64,000 nt of DNA from CAZQRP01 sp964596125 (lineage in GTDB: Bacteria; Chloroflexota; Dehalococcoidia; GIF9; UBA5629). Location of the stretch: assembly GCA_964596125.1 (NCBI GenBank), contig CAZQRP010000001.1:62001-126000 (forward strand), written 5' to 3'. Both the position numbers and the translations under genes were made by a program. How positions within the stretch are numbered: the stretch's first letter is position 1; every line of letters starts with the position of its first letter. Below the pieces are notes generated by a model, which did not search any database, had not been told where the DNA came from, and saw only the letters and a list, made by a program, of their open reading frames with translations. Of this stretch, positions 33,485 to 41,694 are shown piece by piece.

Positions 33485-35782
33485 ATGGCGTTCATAACTA
33501 ACCTAAGTCTGGTGAGAAAGATCACTCTCCTGACTACGCTAGGATTAATCTTAGCTATTGTGGTGTTTGGCTTTCTAGGCATGCGAGCTGTGAATCAGGC
33601 TACGGAAGCAATGCTCCAAGATCGGCTGGCTACTGCCAGTCTGGTGGCACAGTACCTGGATGAAACAATAGGACGTGCTCTAATCGAGTTAGAACGCACT
33701 GCACAGATGATAGAATATAACGGCGTAAATGGCAATCTTGAATTTCAGATAGGAGCATTCGAAGATATTTATACCCGGTTTTCAATTTACGTTAGCAGTA
33801 TTTACATAGTGAATCAAGAAGGGCAGGTTATATGGAGCAAGCAAGATGATCCAAGGGTAAGGAACATCAATATTACTTACTATACTAGTATCAGCCAAGC
33901 TATAAGAGAAGGTAAGACTACCATCTCAGGACTTACTCCAGCACCAGTGACTCACAACTCAGTCGTATTACTTTCTAGTCCCATTAAAGAGGGTAAAGAA
34001 GTACTCGTTGTAGCTGTTGATATTGGTCAATCAAGTATGGGCGGTTTCGTTCAACCCATTAAATTGGGACAGACGGGCTATGTGGAGATTGTAGATCAAA
34101 ATGGGATTGTCGTGACCAGAACCAAGCCCGGGCCCAAGCTTTATCCTTTTGAGCAAAGCGACCACAGTGGCCGCTTTGCAGAGTTGATCGCTACTGGAGA
34201 ACCAACTCGTGGGCTATGTCACACTTGTCATGCACCTATACAAAAAGTAGAAAGGAAGGACGTATTGGCATTTGTTCCTCTCTCCCAGGTTCACTGGGGA
34301 GTTGTCATCAGACAGTCAGAGGAGGAGGCACTTGCCTCTGTCCGTGAGCTGCGTCAGAATCTGCTCTTTGTTGGCACGGGATTAATCATAATTGCTCTTC
34401 TGTTTGTGGTAATAACGACGCGAGGTATTGTAAACCGTATCAGGATACTCATGGCCGCTTCCCAAAGAATAGCTGAGGGAGATTTAATCAGTCCTCTTAC
34501 TTCACCGCAGAACGATGAGATTGGCAAACTAACCAAGTCTTTCGAGGATATGAGAATCAAACTTAGAACTTCCTATGGAGATTTGGAACAGAGGGCGAAA
34601 GAGCTCTCTTCACTGCTTACGATTTCAGATATTTTAACCTCTGTTCACGATTTATCAAACATAGATACTGCACTTGATAGAACCCTCGACAAGACACTTG
34701 AGATAATAAGAAAGGATACCGGAGGCATACTCCTAATGGATGAAGAAAGGCAAATGTTATGTTACCGGGTTCACCGCGGTCTGTCAGCTAAATACGTTGA
34801 GGAAATGTGCCTTAAACCAGGTCAAGGCATAGCTGGTAAAGTAGCCAAAACTGGTGAGTCTATCATCGTAGAAGATATCTTAAAAGAGCCTCTTGCTGCT
34901 CACAGTAGTCTCATAAAGATGGAAGGGCTTCGGGCATCTGTTAGTGTTCCTTTGTACGCAAAGGGAAAAGTTTTGGGCGTGCTTAATATTGCCAGCCGCG
35001 ATGATTATAAATTCTCTTCTAGAGATATGCGACTTCTGGAGGGTATAGCTAAACAGATCGCTGTTGCCGTCGAAAAGGCCAGGTTGTACCAGGAGGTACA
35101 GAGCCAAGATGTGATCCGTGGTGAGCTACTACATGAAATATTCTCTGTTCAGGAAGAAGAACGAAGGAGGATTGCCCGTGAGCTACATGATGAGACTAGT
35201 CAGGTGCTGGCTAGCCTCACTGCTAGTCACGAAGCTGCGTTAAGTATGATACCGGCTGGTGAAATGGAAGTCAAGGCTATATTGAAAAGGGCACAAGATC
35301 TATCCATCAGCATGCTTGATGATATGCACAGGTTAATTTACGAACTTCGTCCTACCCTGCTTGACGATTTAGGACTAGTTGCCGCCGTGCGTTGGTTAGC
35401 AGATACTGGTCTACGGGCAGCCGGGATTAAAGTATATTTCAAGGTCGCCGGACGAACGAGAAGATTGTCTCCCCGATTAGAGATAACCCTGTTTAGGGTT
35501 ATCCAAGAAGCAGTTGGTAATATAGCAAGACATGCTCACGCTAAGAATGTCTGGCTAAGTTTGCATTTTGAAAAGAGGGACATTGGTATATATATTAAAG
35601 ATGATGGTAAAGGCTTTAATCTGGAGGAGGCTATCAGTTCAAAGGACAGGCCACGTGGATTGGGGTTGCTGGGAATGAAGGAAAGGGTAGAACTTATAGG
35701 TGGCATTTTAAATATTAGATCACACCAGGTTGGTGGTGGAACTGAGATTGATATTAATATCAGTACGAATAACGAGGTGTAA
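33485..35782 (+). CDS. NarX-type sensor histidine kinase with external heme-c motif
   Basis: A 765-residue sensor kinase. Order: membrane helix (~12-34), external Cache-like domain (~35-290), second helix (~293-315), HAMP (~316-370), GAF (~385-530), HisKA_3 dimerisation region with His568 in RELHDE, and HATPase (~655-760, NIARHAHAKN, DDGKGF, GLGLLGMKER). Residues 245-249 (Cys-His-Thr-Cys-His) near the end of the external domain form a CXXCH motif, so this sensor probably binds heme c covalently. ATG 33485 is preferred over the upstream TTG because it starts just before the membrane helix. It is next to the ccm genes and 1 base before its response regulator. Likely input is redox or a heme ligand. 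Confidence 0.88.
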   Translation: MAFITNLSLVRKITLLTTLGLILAIVVFGFLGMRAVNQATEAMLQDRLATASLVAQYLDETIGRALIELERTAQMIEYNGVNGNLEFQIGAFEDIYTRFSIYVSSIYIVNQEGQVIWSKQDDPRVRNINITYYTSISQAIREGKTTISGLTPAPVTHNSVVLLSSPIKEGKEVLVVAVDIGQSSMGGFVQPIKLGQTGYVEIVDQNGIVVTRTKPGPKLYPFEQSDHSGRFAELIATGEPTRGLCHTCHAPIQKVERKDVLAFVPLSQVHWGVVIRQSEEEALASVRELRQNLLFVGTGLIIIALLFVVITTRGIVNRIRILMAASQRIAEGDLISPLTSPQNDEIGKLTKSFEDMRIKLRTSYGDLEQRAKELSSLLTISDILTSVHDLSNIDTALDRTLDKTLEIIRKDTGGILLMDEERQMLCYRVHRGLSAKYVEEMCLKPGQGIAGKVAKTGESIIVEDILKEPLAAHSSLIKMEGLRASVSVPLYAKGKVLGVLNIASRDDYKFSSRDMRLLEGIAKQIAVAVEKARLYQEVQSQDVIRGELLHEIFSVQEEERRRIARELHDETSQVLASLTASHEAALSMIPAGEMEVKAILKRAQDLSISMLDDMHRLIYELRPTLLDDLGLVAAVRWLADTGLRAAGIKVYFKVAGRTRRLSPRLEITLFRVIQEAVGNIARHAHAKNVWLSLHFEKRDIGIYIKDDGKGFNLEEAISSKDRPRGLGLLGMKERVELIGGILNIRSHQVGGGTEIDINISTNNEV

Positions 35783-35783
35783 A

Positions 35784-36431
35784 ATGAATAAGATTAGAAT
35801 ACTGGTGGTAGATGACCATACAATAATGAGAGAAGGTATCAGAGCTTTGCTAATTTCACAAAATGACATGGAGATAGTAGGAGAAGCATCTGAAGGGTAT
35901 GAGGCCATTAAGAAAGTGAAAGAACTTACCCCTGATGTTATTATTATGGACATAGCTATGCCTGAGATGGATGGGCTTGAAGCTACTCGCCGAATAAAGA
36001 GGATAAACCCAAAAGCGAAGGTTTTAATACTAACTCAACACGACAATAGGGAGTATATATTGTCGGCTATCAAGACAGGAGTTATGGGTTATGTACCAAA
36101 GAGAGCGCTAGCTTCGGAATTAGTATCGGCAATTCGTATCGTGTATAAAGGTAGCTCGTATTTGCACCCATCCGCAACTACAACACTAATAGAGGATTAT
36201 GTGCATCAGGTTGAAGCAGAGCCATTTGACAGCCTGACCAATAGGGAGAGAGAAACACTCAAATTAATCGCGGAGGGTTACAGCAGTAGGGAGATTGCCG
36301 ATATGCTCTGTCTTAGTCTCAAGACAGTTCACAACCATCGGAATAAAATAATGCAAAAGTTGGATTTACACAACCGTACTCAACTCATCAAGTACGCCAT
36401 AAGTAAAGGGCTAATAAATACGGGAATGTAA
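35784..36431 (+). CDS. NarL/FixJ-family response regulator, partner of the kinase
   Basis: A 215-residue regulator: receiver domain with the acidic pocket Asp10-Asp11, phosphoacceptor Asp56 (IIMDIAMPEMDG), and the lysine in GYVPKRA; then a LuxR-type DNA-binding domain (DSLTNRERETLKLIAEGYSSREIADMLCLSLKTVHNHRNKIMQKL). The ATG is 2 bases after the kinase stop; a longer in-frame reading from 35730 lies inside the kinase gene and is rejected. The pair is transcribed together. Targets are unknown; the cytochrome or ccm genes nearby are natural candidates. Confidence 0.92.
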   Translation: MNKIRILVVDDHTIMREGIRALLISQNDMEIVGEASEGYEAIKKVKELTPDVIIMDIAMPEMDGLEATRRIKRINPKAKVLILTQHDNREYILSAIKTGVMGYVPKRALASELVSAIRIVYKGSSYLHPSATTTLIEDYVHQVEAEPFDSLTNRERETLKLIAEGYSSREIADMLCLSLKTVHNHRNKIMQKLDLHNRTQLIKYAISKGLINTGM

Positions 36432-37114
36432 ATTGTACTAATTGAACATCGCATGATCAATACGATGTTTGGTGTTCCAACATTAGCTTATAGTCCTTGC
36501 GTTGCGTCGTGTAGCAATAGATATAGGTTACTTCTATTAGAAAAAGGGGTAATATACTGATAAATAAAGGATAATAATACTGTTGTTCGGAGTCTGCCAA
36601 CAAGTGATAATTTTGATATAAAAAACTTGATTATTCATTTTATAATTGGATTGCAGTTGGGAGTATTAATGGGAAGGCATCGCGAAGCAACTGGGATATT
36701 CAATCCTTTCTATTTTTAATTTTTAATCACTGGTGTTTGATATCTTTTAATATGTAGATAGCAGCAGATAGTGCACTGTACCAGAGCAGGAAATAGAGAA
36801 ACCTGTTGAGACAAGCATTTCTAGATTGGTTTTGTTCCAAAATACTGATTATCCTATGGGATTTTTTCGTGTTATAGATATTGTTCCTAAGAAAGATCGA
36901 TAGTTAGTGAGGCAACAATAGAACGCTTGAGAGTTGACCATATGAATTGATAGTATTATTAGCAGAATACAACAATTTTTAACATTTTCTATGTTATTTA
37001 GTCAGTCAGTTGCTAATCTCGTAGTCGTGTTAGATATATGGCCGATTTGTGAAGATAAGACCAAGTTTATATTGAAATGATAGGTGATCCATCTATAATC
37101 AATCTTGATGACAT
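36432..37114. other. 680-base intergenic region between the two response regulators
   Basis: AT-rich and without supported coding frames. A short inverted repeat AACATCG/CGATGTT near 36445-36463 could mark the end of the first regulator transcript. The promoter of the second regulator should lie near the 3' end. Confidence 0.45.
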
Positions 37115-37762
37115 ATGAGTAGGATTAGTATATTGGTGGTTGACGATCATGCCATAATGCGAGAAGGCATTCGTGCTTTGCTTGAGGTTCATGATGACAT
37201 GGAAATAGTAGGTGAGGCATCAGAAGGGAATGAGGCCATTGAGAAAGCGAAAGAACTTGCTCCTGACATTATTATTATGGATATAGCTATGCCGGGGATG
37301 GATGGTCTTGAAGCCACACGGCGTATAAAGAAGATAAACGCAAAAGCGAAGGTTTTAATCCTAACTCAATATGGCAATAGAGAGTTTATATTATCGGCCA
37401 TAAAGGCAGGGGTTGCTGGTTATGTACTTAAGGCAGAGCTCTCTTCAGAACTAGTATCAGCGATAACTGCTATTTATAAAGGTGACTCCTTCTTATGCCC
37501 TACTGCAACTGCAGCATTGATTGATGATTATCGTCAACAATCAAGTATAGAGCCTTATGACAGCCTGACCAATCGGGAGAGAGAAATACTTAAACTGATC
37601 GCTGAGGGTCACACTAGCCGAGAAATTGCCGGTAGGCTTCGTATAAGTCTTAAGACAGTTCTGGGTCATCGGACAAAAATAATGGAAAAGTTAGATTTGC
37701 ACAATCGTACTGAACTCATCAAATACTCTATACGCAAAGGACTAATAAGTACGGGCACATAG
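37115..37762 (+). CDS. Second NarL/FixJ-family response regulator, paralogue of the first
   Basis: Same length (215 residues) and domain order as the regulator at 35784: Asp10-Asp11, Asp56 in IIMDIAMPGMDG, lysine in GYVLKAE, and a LuxR-type domain (DSLTNREREILKLIAEGHTSREIAGRLRISLKTVLGHRTKIMEKL). By eye about 70 percent of positions agree with the first regulator, so it is a local duplication. Differences in the recognition helix (TVLGHRTKIMEK versus TVHNHRNKIMQK) suggest different or shifted DNA targets. No second kinase is adjacent, so both may be phosphorylated by the heme-c kinase; this is inference. The ribosome site is weak. Confidence 0.9.
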   Translation: MSRISILVVDDHAIMREGIRALLEVHDDMEIVGEASEGNEAIEKAKELAPDIIIMDIAMPGMDGLEATRRIKKINAKAKVLILTQYGNREFILSAIKAGVAGYVLKAELSSELVSAITAIYKGDSFLCPTATAALIDDYRQQSSIEPYDSLTNREREILKLIAEGHTSREIAGRLRISLKTVLGHRTKIMEKLDLHNRTELIKYSIRKGLISTGT

Positions 37763-38415
37763 ATTGAATTAATCGAACAATACATAATTAATATGAATAT
37801 TAGACTCTACCTTCAGTTCAAGGTCTTTGTTTCACATTAATGCACTGGCGAAAAAGCGAAAATCTTTTTTCTAAAATTGAACTATCTTGGCGAAATTTTG
37901 AAGAAAGTGCTTGCCTAGCTTATTTAATGTGATACCTCACTTTCTTAATGAAGCTTCAAACAATTGGGCGGAATGTTCAGTACGTCTCAGTTTTAGGAAA
38001 TTAGGCAATTCTGTTATTTCATTTCTCTTACTTCCCTCTGTAATTGTTGTGCTAAGCTTCGTAGGTATGGGTGGGAGCATGTGGCCTAATTGTGGTTGAG
38101 AAGTATAGGTAGAATTTAAAAGTGCTCTTTACCAGATTACATGTTCTAAAATACAAAAACCATAAGAAAAACTTTCGTATAATATTATTAGCAGCGATTC
38201 ACACTTTCTATTAACGATGATTATTACGATATGGTATTGTTATTAAAATATAAGTTCACGATAAGGTAATTAGAAATGGTGTAACAGAAGATACTATGAT
38301 TTCCTATGAAATACTAAGTATAGACATAATCTTGAGTGAAATACTTTAGTTTGGGATAACATGATGCATCAAGCAAAGGAGATAATGCTCAATATGGAAA
38401 AATGTTCAAGCAGAG
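37763..38415. other. Gene-poor AT-rich stretch
   Basis: No frame here has family features. A 62-codon frame at 37911-38099 has no ribosome site and a composition typical of chance reading. Nothing repeated or palindromic stands out. Confidence 0.4.
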
Positions 38416-38634
38416 GTGGAAAAAGTCATTGGTGGAATACAATGCCTAAAAGATTTCCTATGCTATAAATCGGGATTTAAGGATCTTTGTAAACTCAAAT
38501 ATACAGGAATTGAAGTATTTCTGGAATGTTTACAAGAATTACCAAATAATTGTGTCTTCTCATTCCTCGTTGGTGATACATGCTACTGCCAGTGTCCGCT
38601 CCGTATTTACATTGCCAAAAGATTGAAAAAGTAA
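38416..38634 (+). CDS. Small cysteine-rich protein
   Basis: A 72-residue product with seven cysteines: IQCLKDFLCYKSGFKDLCK, LECLQ, NCVFSF, and the C-terminal YCQCPLRIYIAKRLKK. The regular cysteine pattern and conserved-looking tail resemble small cysteine-rich proteins I associate with anaerobic Chloroflexota, which may bind zinc or an iron-sulfur cluster. The start is uncertain: GTG 38416 has a poor ribosome site, whereas AAAGGAG near 38376 serves an ATG in a different frame that runs into a stop, so a frameshift at the 5' end is possible. Confidence 0.5.
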   Translation: MEKVIGGIQCLKDFLCYKSGFKDLCKLKYTGIEVFLECLQELPNNCVFSFLVGDTCYCQCPLRIYIAKRLKK

Positions 38635-39077
38635 ACTTTATAATTAATTGCCATTTTTACTGACTATTCATAGGCGAGCTTTCTTCTAAATCTTCTGATT
38701 ACGGATTGACAGATATCCAATAATTCATTAAACATTGATAAACAGTGCTAGGACAAAAGTAGCAGGAGCATTTCTATTCCTCATTTACTATGTTAAGTCG
38801 TATATTTTGATCTGATGAACGGTTCAGTGCATTCTCCGGCTGTTACTTGATCAACTAATAGTTGGATACATCGATAACAGATTTAGTGGATGACAAAACA
38901 ACAGGAAATAGACAAACGTAATGCGGAGGAGAGATTATAGTATACATAAAAGCGGATGTAAGTATTTTTGAATTGATGAGGCTGATTACAGTATTATTTC
39001 GCGATCCCGGATTTGCTTTTTGCATACAGGCATGTGACTGCTGTCAGCGTTCATTTTAAAAACAACAGGACAATGAT
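38635..39077. other. Intergenic, nothing supported
   Basis: About 440 AT-rich bases. I find no convincing frame, dyad or repeat. Confidence 0.4.
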
Positions 39078-39221
39078 TCATGCAAATAAAATAAGCCCCA
39101 TTAAGGGAGAAAGTAAGATATATGCTAATCCAATAATTGGGCCTGCTATTACCAGAATCCGCACTGGTATATTCAAACTGTATAAATCATATCCTCCTAA
39201 GAGTATTTCATATGGCTTCAT
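39078..39221 (-). CDS. Small membrane protein or truncated remnant of a membrane family
   Basis: Forty-seven codons with AGGGTGA six bases before the ATG. The product has a membrane stretch IPVRILVIAGPIIGLAYILLSPLMGLILFA, strikingly like the helix of the PAS protein at 21131 (VRGALLGLGYILFFPFIGLA). Beyond the TGA at 39078-39080 the same frame stays coding-like (IIVLLFLK, then TGA, then TLTAV), so this may be a longer membrane protein broken by TGA codons. Confidence 0.45.
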   Translation of the reverse strand: MKPYEILLGGYDLYSLNIPVRILVIAGPIIGLAYILLSPLMGLILFA

Positions 39222-39670
39222 TTTTATCACCCTATTTTATATTATGTTTTTGCTTACGACTGCACATCCGTACAAATGCTTATTTGCAATTACGCAAAAT
39301 ACCTATTCAGTGTCTCCTTGTCGTAAATCGTCAGCAAAGATAGAACAGATTAAAGGTATAAATTAAAGAACACTCTTAACAGCTTGGCAAGCTTTTCTGA
39401 ACCAGATAAAGCAATACTGAGTAAGGAGCCTGAAGTGTTCGAAGTCACACCATACAATGTCTATGCAGGACACCATCTTGACACATTGCGATGCAGAAAG
39501 GAGGTGAAAAGCAGGACATTAGAAGCCAGAAAAGGCTATAATAGAGCAGCAAGGGAGCAGGACGGTAGCCCCTAAGGTGTCTATTGCTAGAAAGGCGCAA
39601 TCTGTCCCACTTTTGCTGGCTACATACAAACTATTGATTTATAAATCTTGTAATACGGAAGGTGTAAATC
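39222..39670. other. Upstream region of the CoA-transferase gene
   Basis: About 450 bases. A 63-codon frame at 39384-39575 lacks a ribosome site and shows no family motif. The region should hold the CoA-transferase promoter, but I cannot point to a clear one. Confidence 0.35.
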
Positions 39671-40903
39671 ATGGCAAACGATAAAGAGATACCAGGTCCT
39701 CTGTCAGGATTAAAAGTTGTGGAATGTGGCCACTGGTATTTAGCACCTCTTGCCGGTCAGTTGTTGGGCGATTTAGGGGCTGATGTGATAAAAGTGGAGG
39801 AACGAGGGCATGGCGACCCAACACGAAGTATTACAGATGTTGGTGACCTTGCAGGTATGATGATCGGGCGTACTATCTCTTTTGAATGTGCAAATCGTAA
39901 TAAAAGAGGAATAACCCTGGACCTGCGTAAAGAAAAAGGCCGGGAGGTTATTTATGAATTGTGTAAAGGAGCAGATATTTTTATCACAAATCTTCGTCAG
40001 CAAGCATTGGAGAAGTTTAAGATAGATTATGAAAATATTGCCCGTCATAATTCTCGCATTATTTACGCTTATGGTTGTGGCTGGGGTTCGGAAGGTGATC
40101 TCGCCGATAAGCCAGCACTTGAAACAGCCGCACTTGCCAGGTCGGGGGCAATGTATTCTGTAGGGGAAGCCAATACCCCACCTTCATTATATGCAACCGG
40201 ACTTGGCGATATGATGGCTGCCTGGAATCTGCTTCAGGGAGTATTAGCTGCAATTGTAGCCCGGGAAAGGTTTGGATATGGACAAAAAGTTGAAGTATCA
40301 CTTTTTGGCAGTCTTGTTGCCTGGCAGGCACTTTCAATAATGACAAAATCGATATCAGGAAATGAGCTTCCCAGAAGGGCAAGAAAAGACTATAGGAATG
40401 CGCTTCTCAATTGTTACAGATGCAGTGATGGTAGGTGGCTTCAGTTATCGATGGCCCAGTCAGACAGGTACTGGCACGATTTTTGCGAGGCAATGGGAAT
40501 AGGGCATCTTGAAAAAGATCCAAAGTTCACCGATTTTGCGGCTAGAAAGCGAAATGCGGAGGAACTGGTTTCAATACTTGATGAAATTTTTGCTAAAAAA
40601 TCACGAGATGAGTGGATGGAATATCTTAGTGAAGCAAAGGGAGACTTTATTTATGCGCCGAATCAATTCGCCGCTGAAATTCTGGAGGACCCCCAGGCTT
40701 TGGCTAATGACTATATTACTTATTTTGACCACTGCGTTTGGGGACGGCGCAAGGTAGTGGGGCATTCTTGCAAGTTCAGTCGAAGTCGTCCAAGCCTGAG
40801 GACGGCGGCACCCGAATTTGGAGAACACACAGAAGAGGTCCTCGTAGAATTGGGCTACACGTGGGAAGATATCAGTCAGCTTAAAGAAGGAGAGGTTATC
40901 TAA
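39671..40903 (+). CDS. Class III (CaiB/BaiF-type) CoA-transferase
   Basis: The enzyme moves CoA between carboxylic acids. The 410-residue protein has the family start (PLSGLKVVECGHWYLAPLAGQLLGDLGADVIKVE), the NRNKRGITLDLRKEKGREV block, and LYATGLGDMMAAW, in which Asp180 is the likely catalytic aspartate. An AAGGTG ribosome site precedes the ATG. It is convergent with the cysteine hydrolase and faces the TRAP/HyuAB cluster, so it may activate an acid made or imported there. The substrate cannot be read from the sequence; family members act on oxalate, carnitine, aromatic acids and others. Confidence 0.92.
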   Translation: MANDKEIPGPLSGLKVVECGHWYLAPLAGQLLGDLGADVIKVEERGHGDPTRSITDVGDLAGMMIGRTISFECANRNKRGITLDLRKEKGREVIYELCKGADIFITNLRQQALEKFKIDYENIARHNSRIIYAYGCGWGSEGDLADKPALETAALARSGAMYSVGEANTPPSLYATGLGDMMAAWNLLQGVLAAIVARERFGYGQKVEVSLFGSLVAWQALSIMTKSISGNELPRRARKDYRNALLNCYRCSDGRWLQLSMAQSDRYWHDFCEAMGIGHLEKDPKFTDFAARKRNAEELVSILDEIFAKKSRDEWMEYLSEAKGDFIYAPNQFAAEILEDPQALANDYITYFDHCVWGRRKVVGHSCKFSRSRPSLRTAAPEFGEHTEEVLVELGYTWEDISQLKEGEVI

Positions 40904-40924
40904 GTAAATCATAGTTTGATATGA

Positions 40925-41572
40925 TTATTTCCCGGATTTAACTCTTCTCCAGATTTTTATCAGTTCAGAACTTGTTACCACCTTGCCAAAATATCTCTCT
41001 ATATTGTGTATAGTTGATTCATGATCCTGTTGCATAGGACAATCAGTGCAATCAGAGACTAAAATGATATAATAACCTTTAATATAGCCATGCCTAGCAG
41101 TAGTCTCCACGCATACGTTAGCCATGAATCCTGTAAAAACCAAGGTTTTTATACCGTTGGTATGCAATAGAAGATCCAATTCTGTATTGTCGAAGCCATC
41201 GTAGTTTCTCTTAGTAGTTATGTATTCGTCTGGTAAAGGTTTAGTCATTTCTGAATACCAGCTTGCACCATCACTACCTTCCACAGCTATATCTATTTGC
41301 CGTTCAGCAGATCGGGCCTTTTGGTTAGGCATCATCATGCCAGGAGAATCAAGTGATCTGGTCCATACAACAAGCAACCCAGCCTCTCTGGCCTTTCGAA
41401 TAAACGGATTTAGCCTCCGAACAGCAGCTTGAATGCGGGAAACATCCAAACCCAGAAGTCTGGCTATTTTCCCCTCACTAGCACAAAAGTCTTTTTGTGG
41501 ATCGACAATGAGTAGGGCAGTATGCTTAGGTTGAACTTGCTCATTCAAGGTTAACAATATTTCTTTTTTCAT
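40925..41572 (-). CDS. Cysteine hydrolase (isochorismatase-like amidase)
   Basis: A 215-residue alpha/beta hydrolase with the catalytic triad of the isochorismatase/nicotinamidase superfamily: Asp24 in IVDPQKDF, Lys121 in TKRNYDGF, and Cys154 in FMANVCVETTARHG. Members with this triad hydrolyse amides, ureides or carbamoyl compounds. It is downstream of the TRAP permease on the same strand, 123 bases away, so it may deamidate the imported substrate. It ends 22 bases from the convergent CoA-transferase. Confidence 0.9.
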   Translation of the reverse strand: MKKEILLTLNEQVQPKHTALLIVDPQKDFCASEGKIARLLGLDVSRIQAAVRRLNPFIRKAREAGLLVVWTRSLDSPGMMMPNQKARSAERQIDIAVEGSDGASWYSEMTKPLPDEYITTKRNYDGFDNTELDLLLHTNGIKTLVFTGFMANVCVETTARHGYIKGYYIILVSDCTDCPMQQDHESTIHNIERYFGKVVTSSELIKIWRRVKSGK

Positions 41573-41694
41573 CTCGTCATACCTTGCTCACTATATTATT
41601 ATGTATTTTCCACAAATAAAAACATACCAATATTTTCTATAAACTATGAGAACCACCATATAGAAAATAAGTTGGCAATAGTCAACAGATATGC

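Noticed and set aside
35730..36431. Longer response regulator starting at 35730
   Set aside because: The first 18 codons overlap the kinase C-terminus and are not conserved; ATG 35784 gives the standard receiver start.
37911..38099. 62-residue hydrophobic frame
   Set aside because: No ribosome site, no recognised motif and composition like AT-rich noncoding DNA.
39384..39575. 63-residue frame upstream of the CoA-transferase
   Set aside because: No family features and no good start; kept only as part of the intergenic description.
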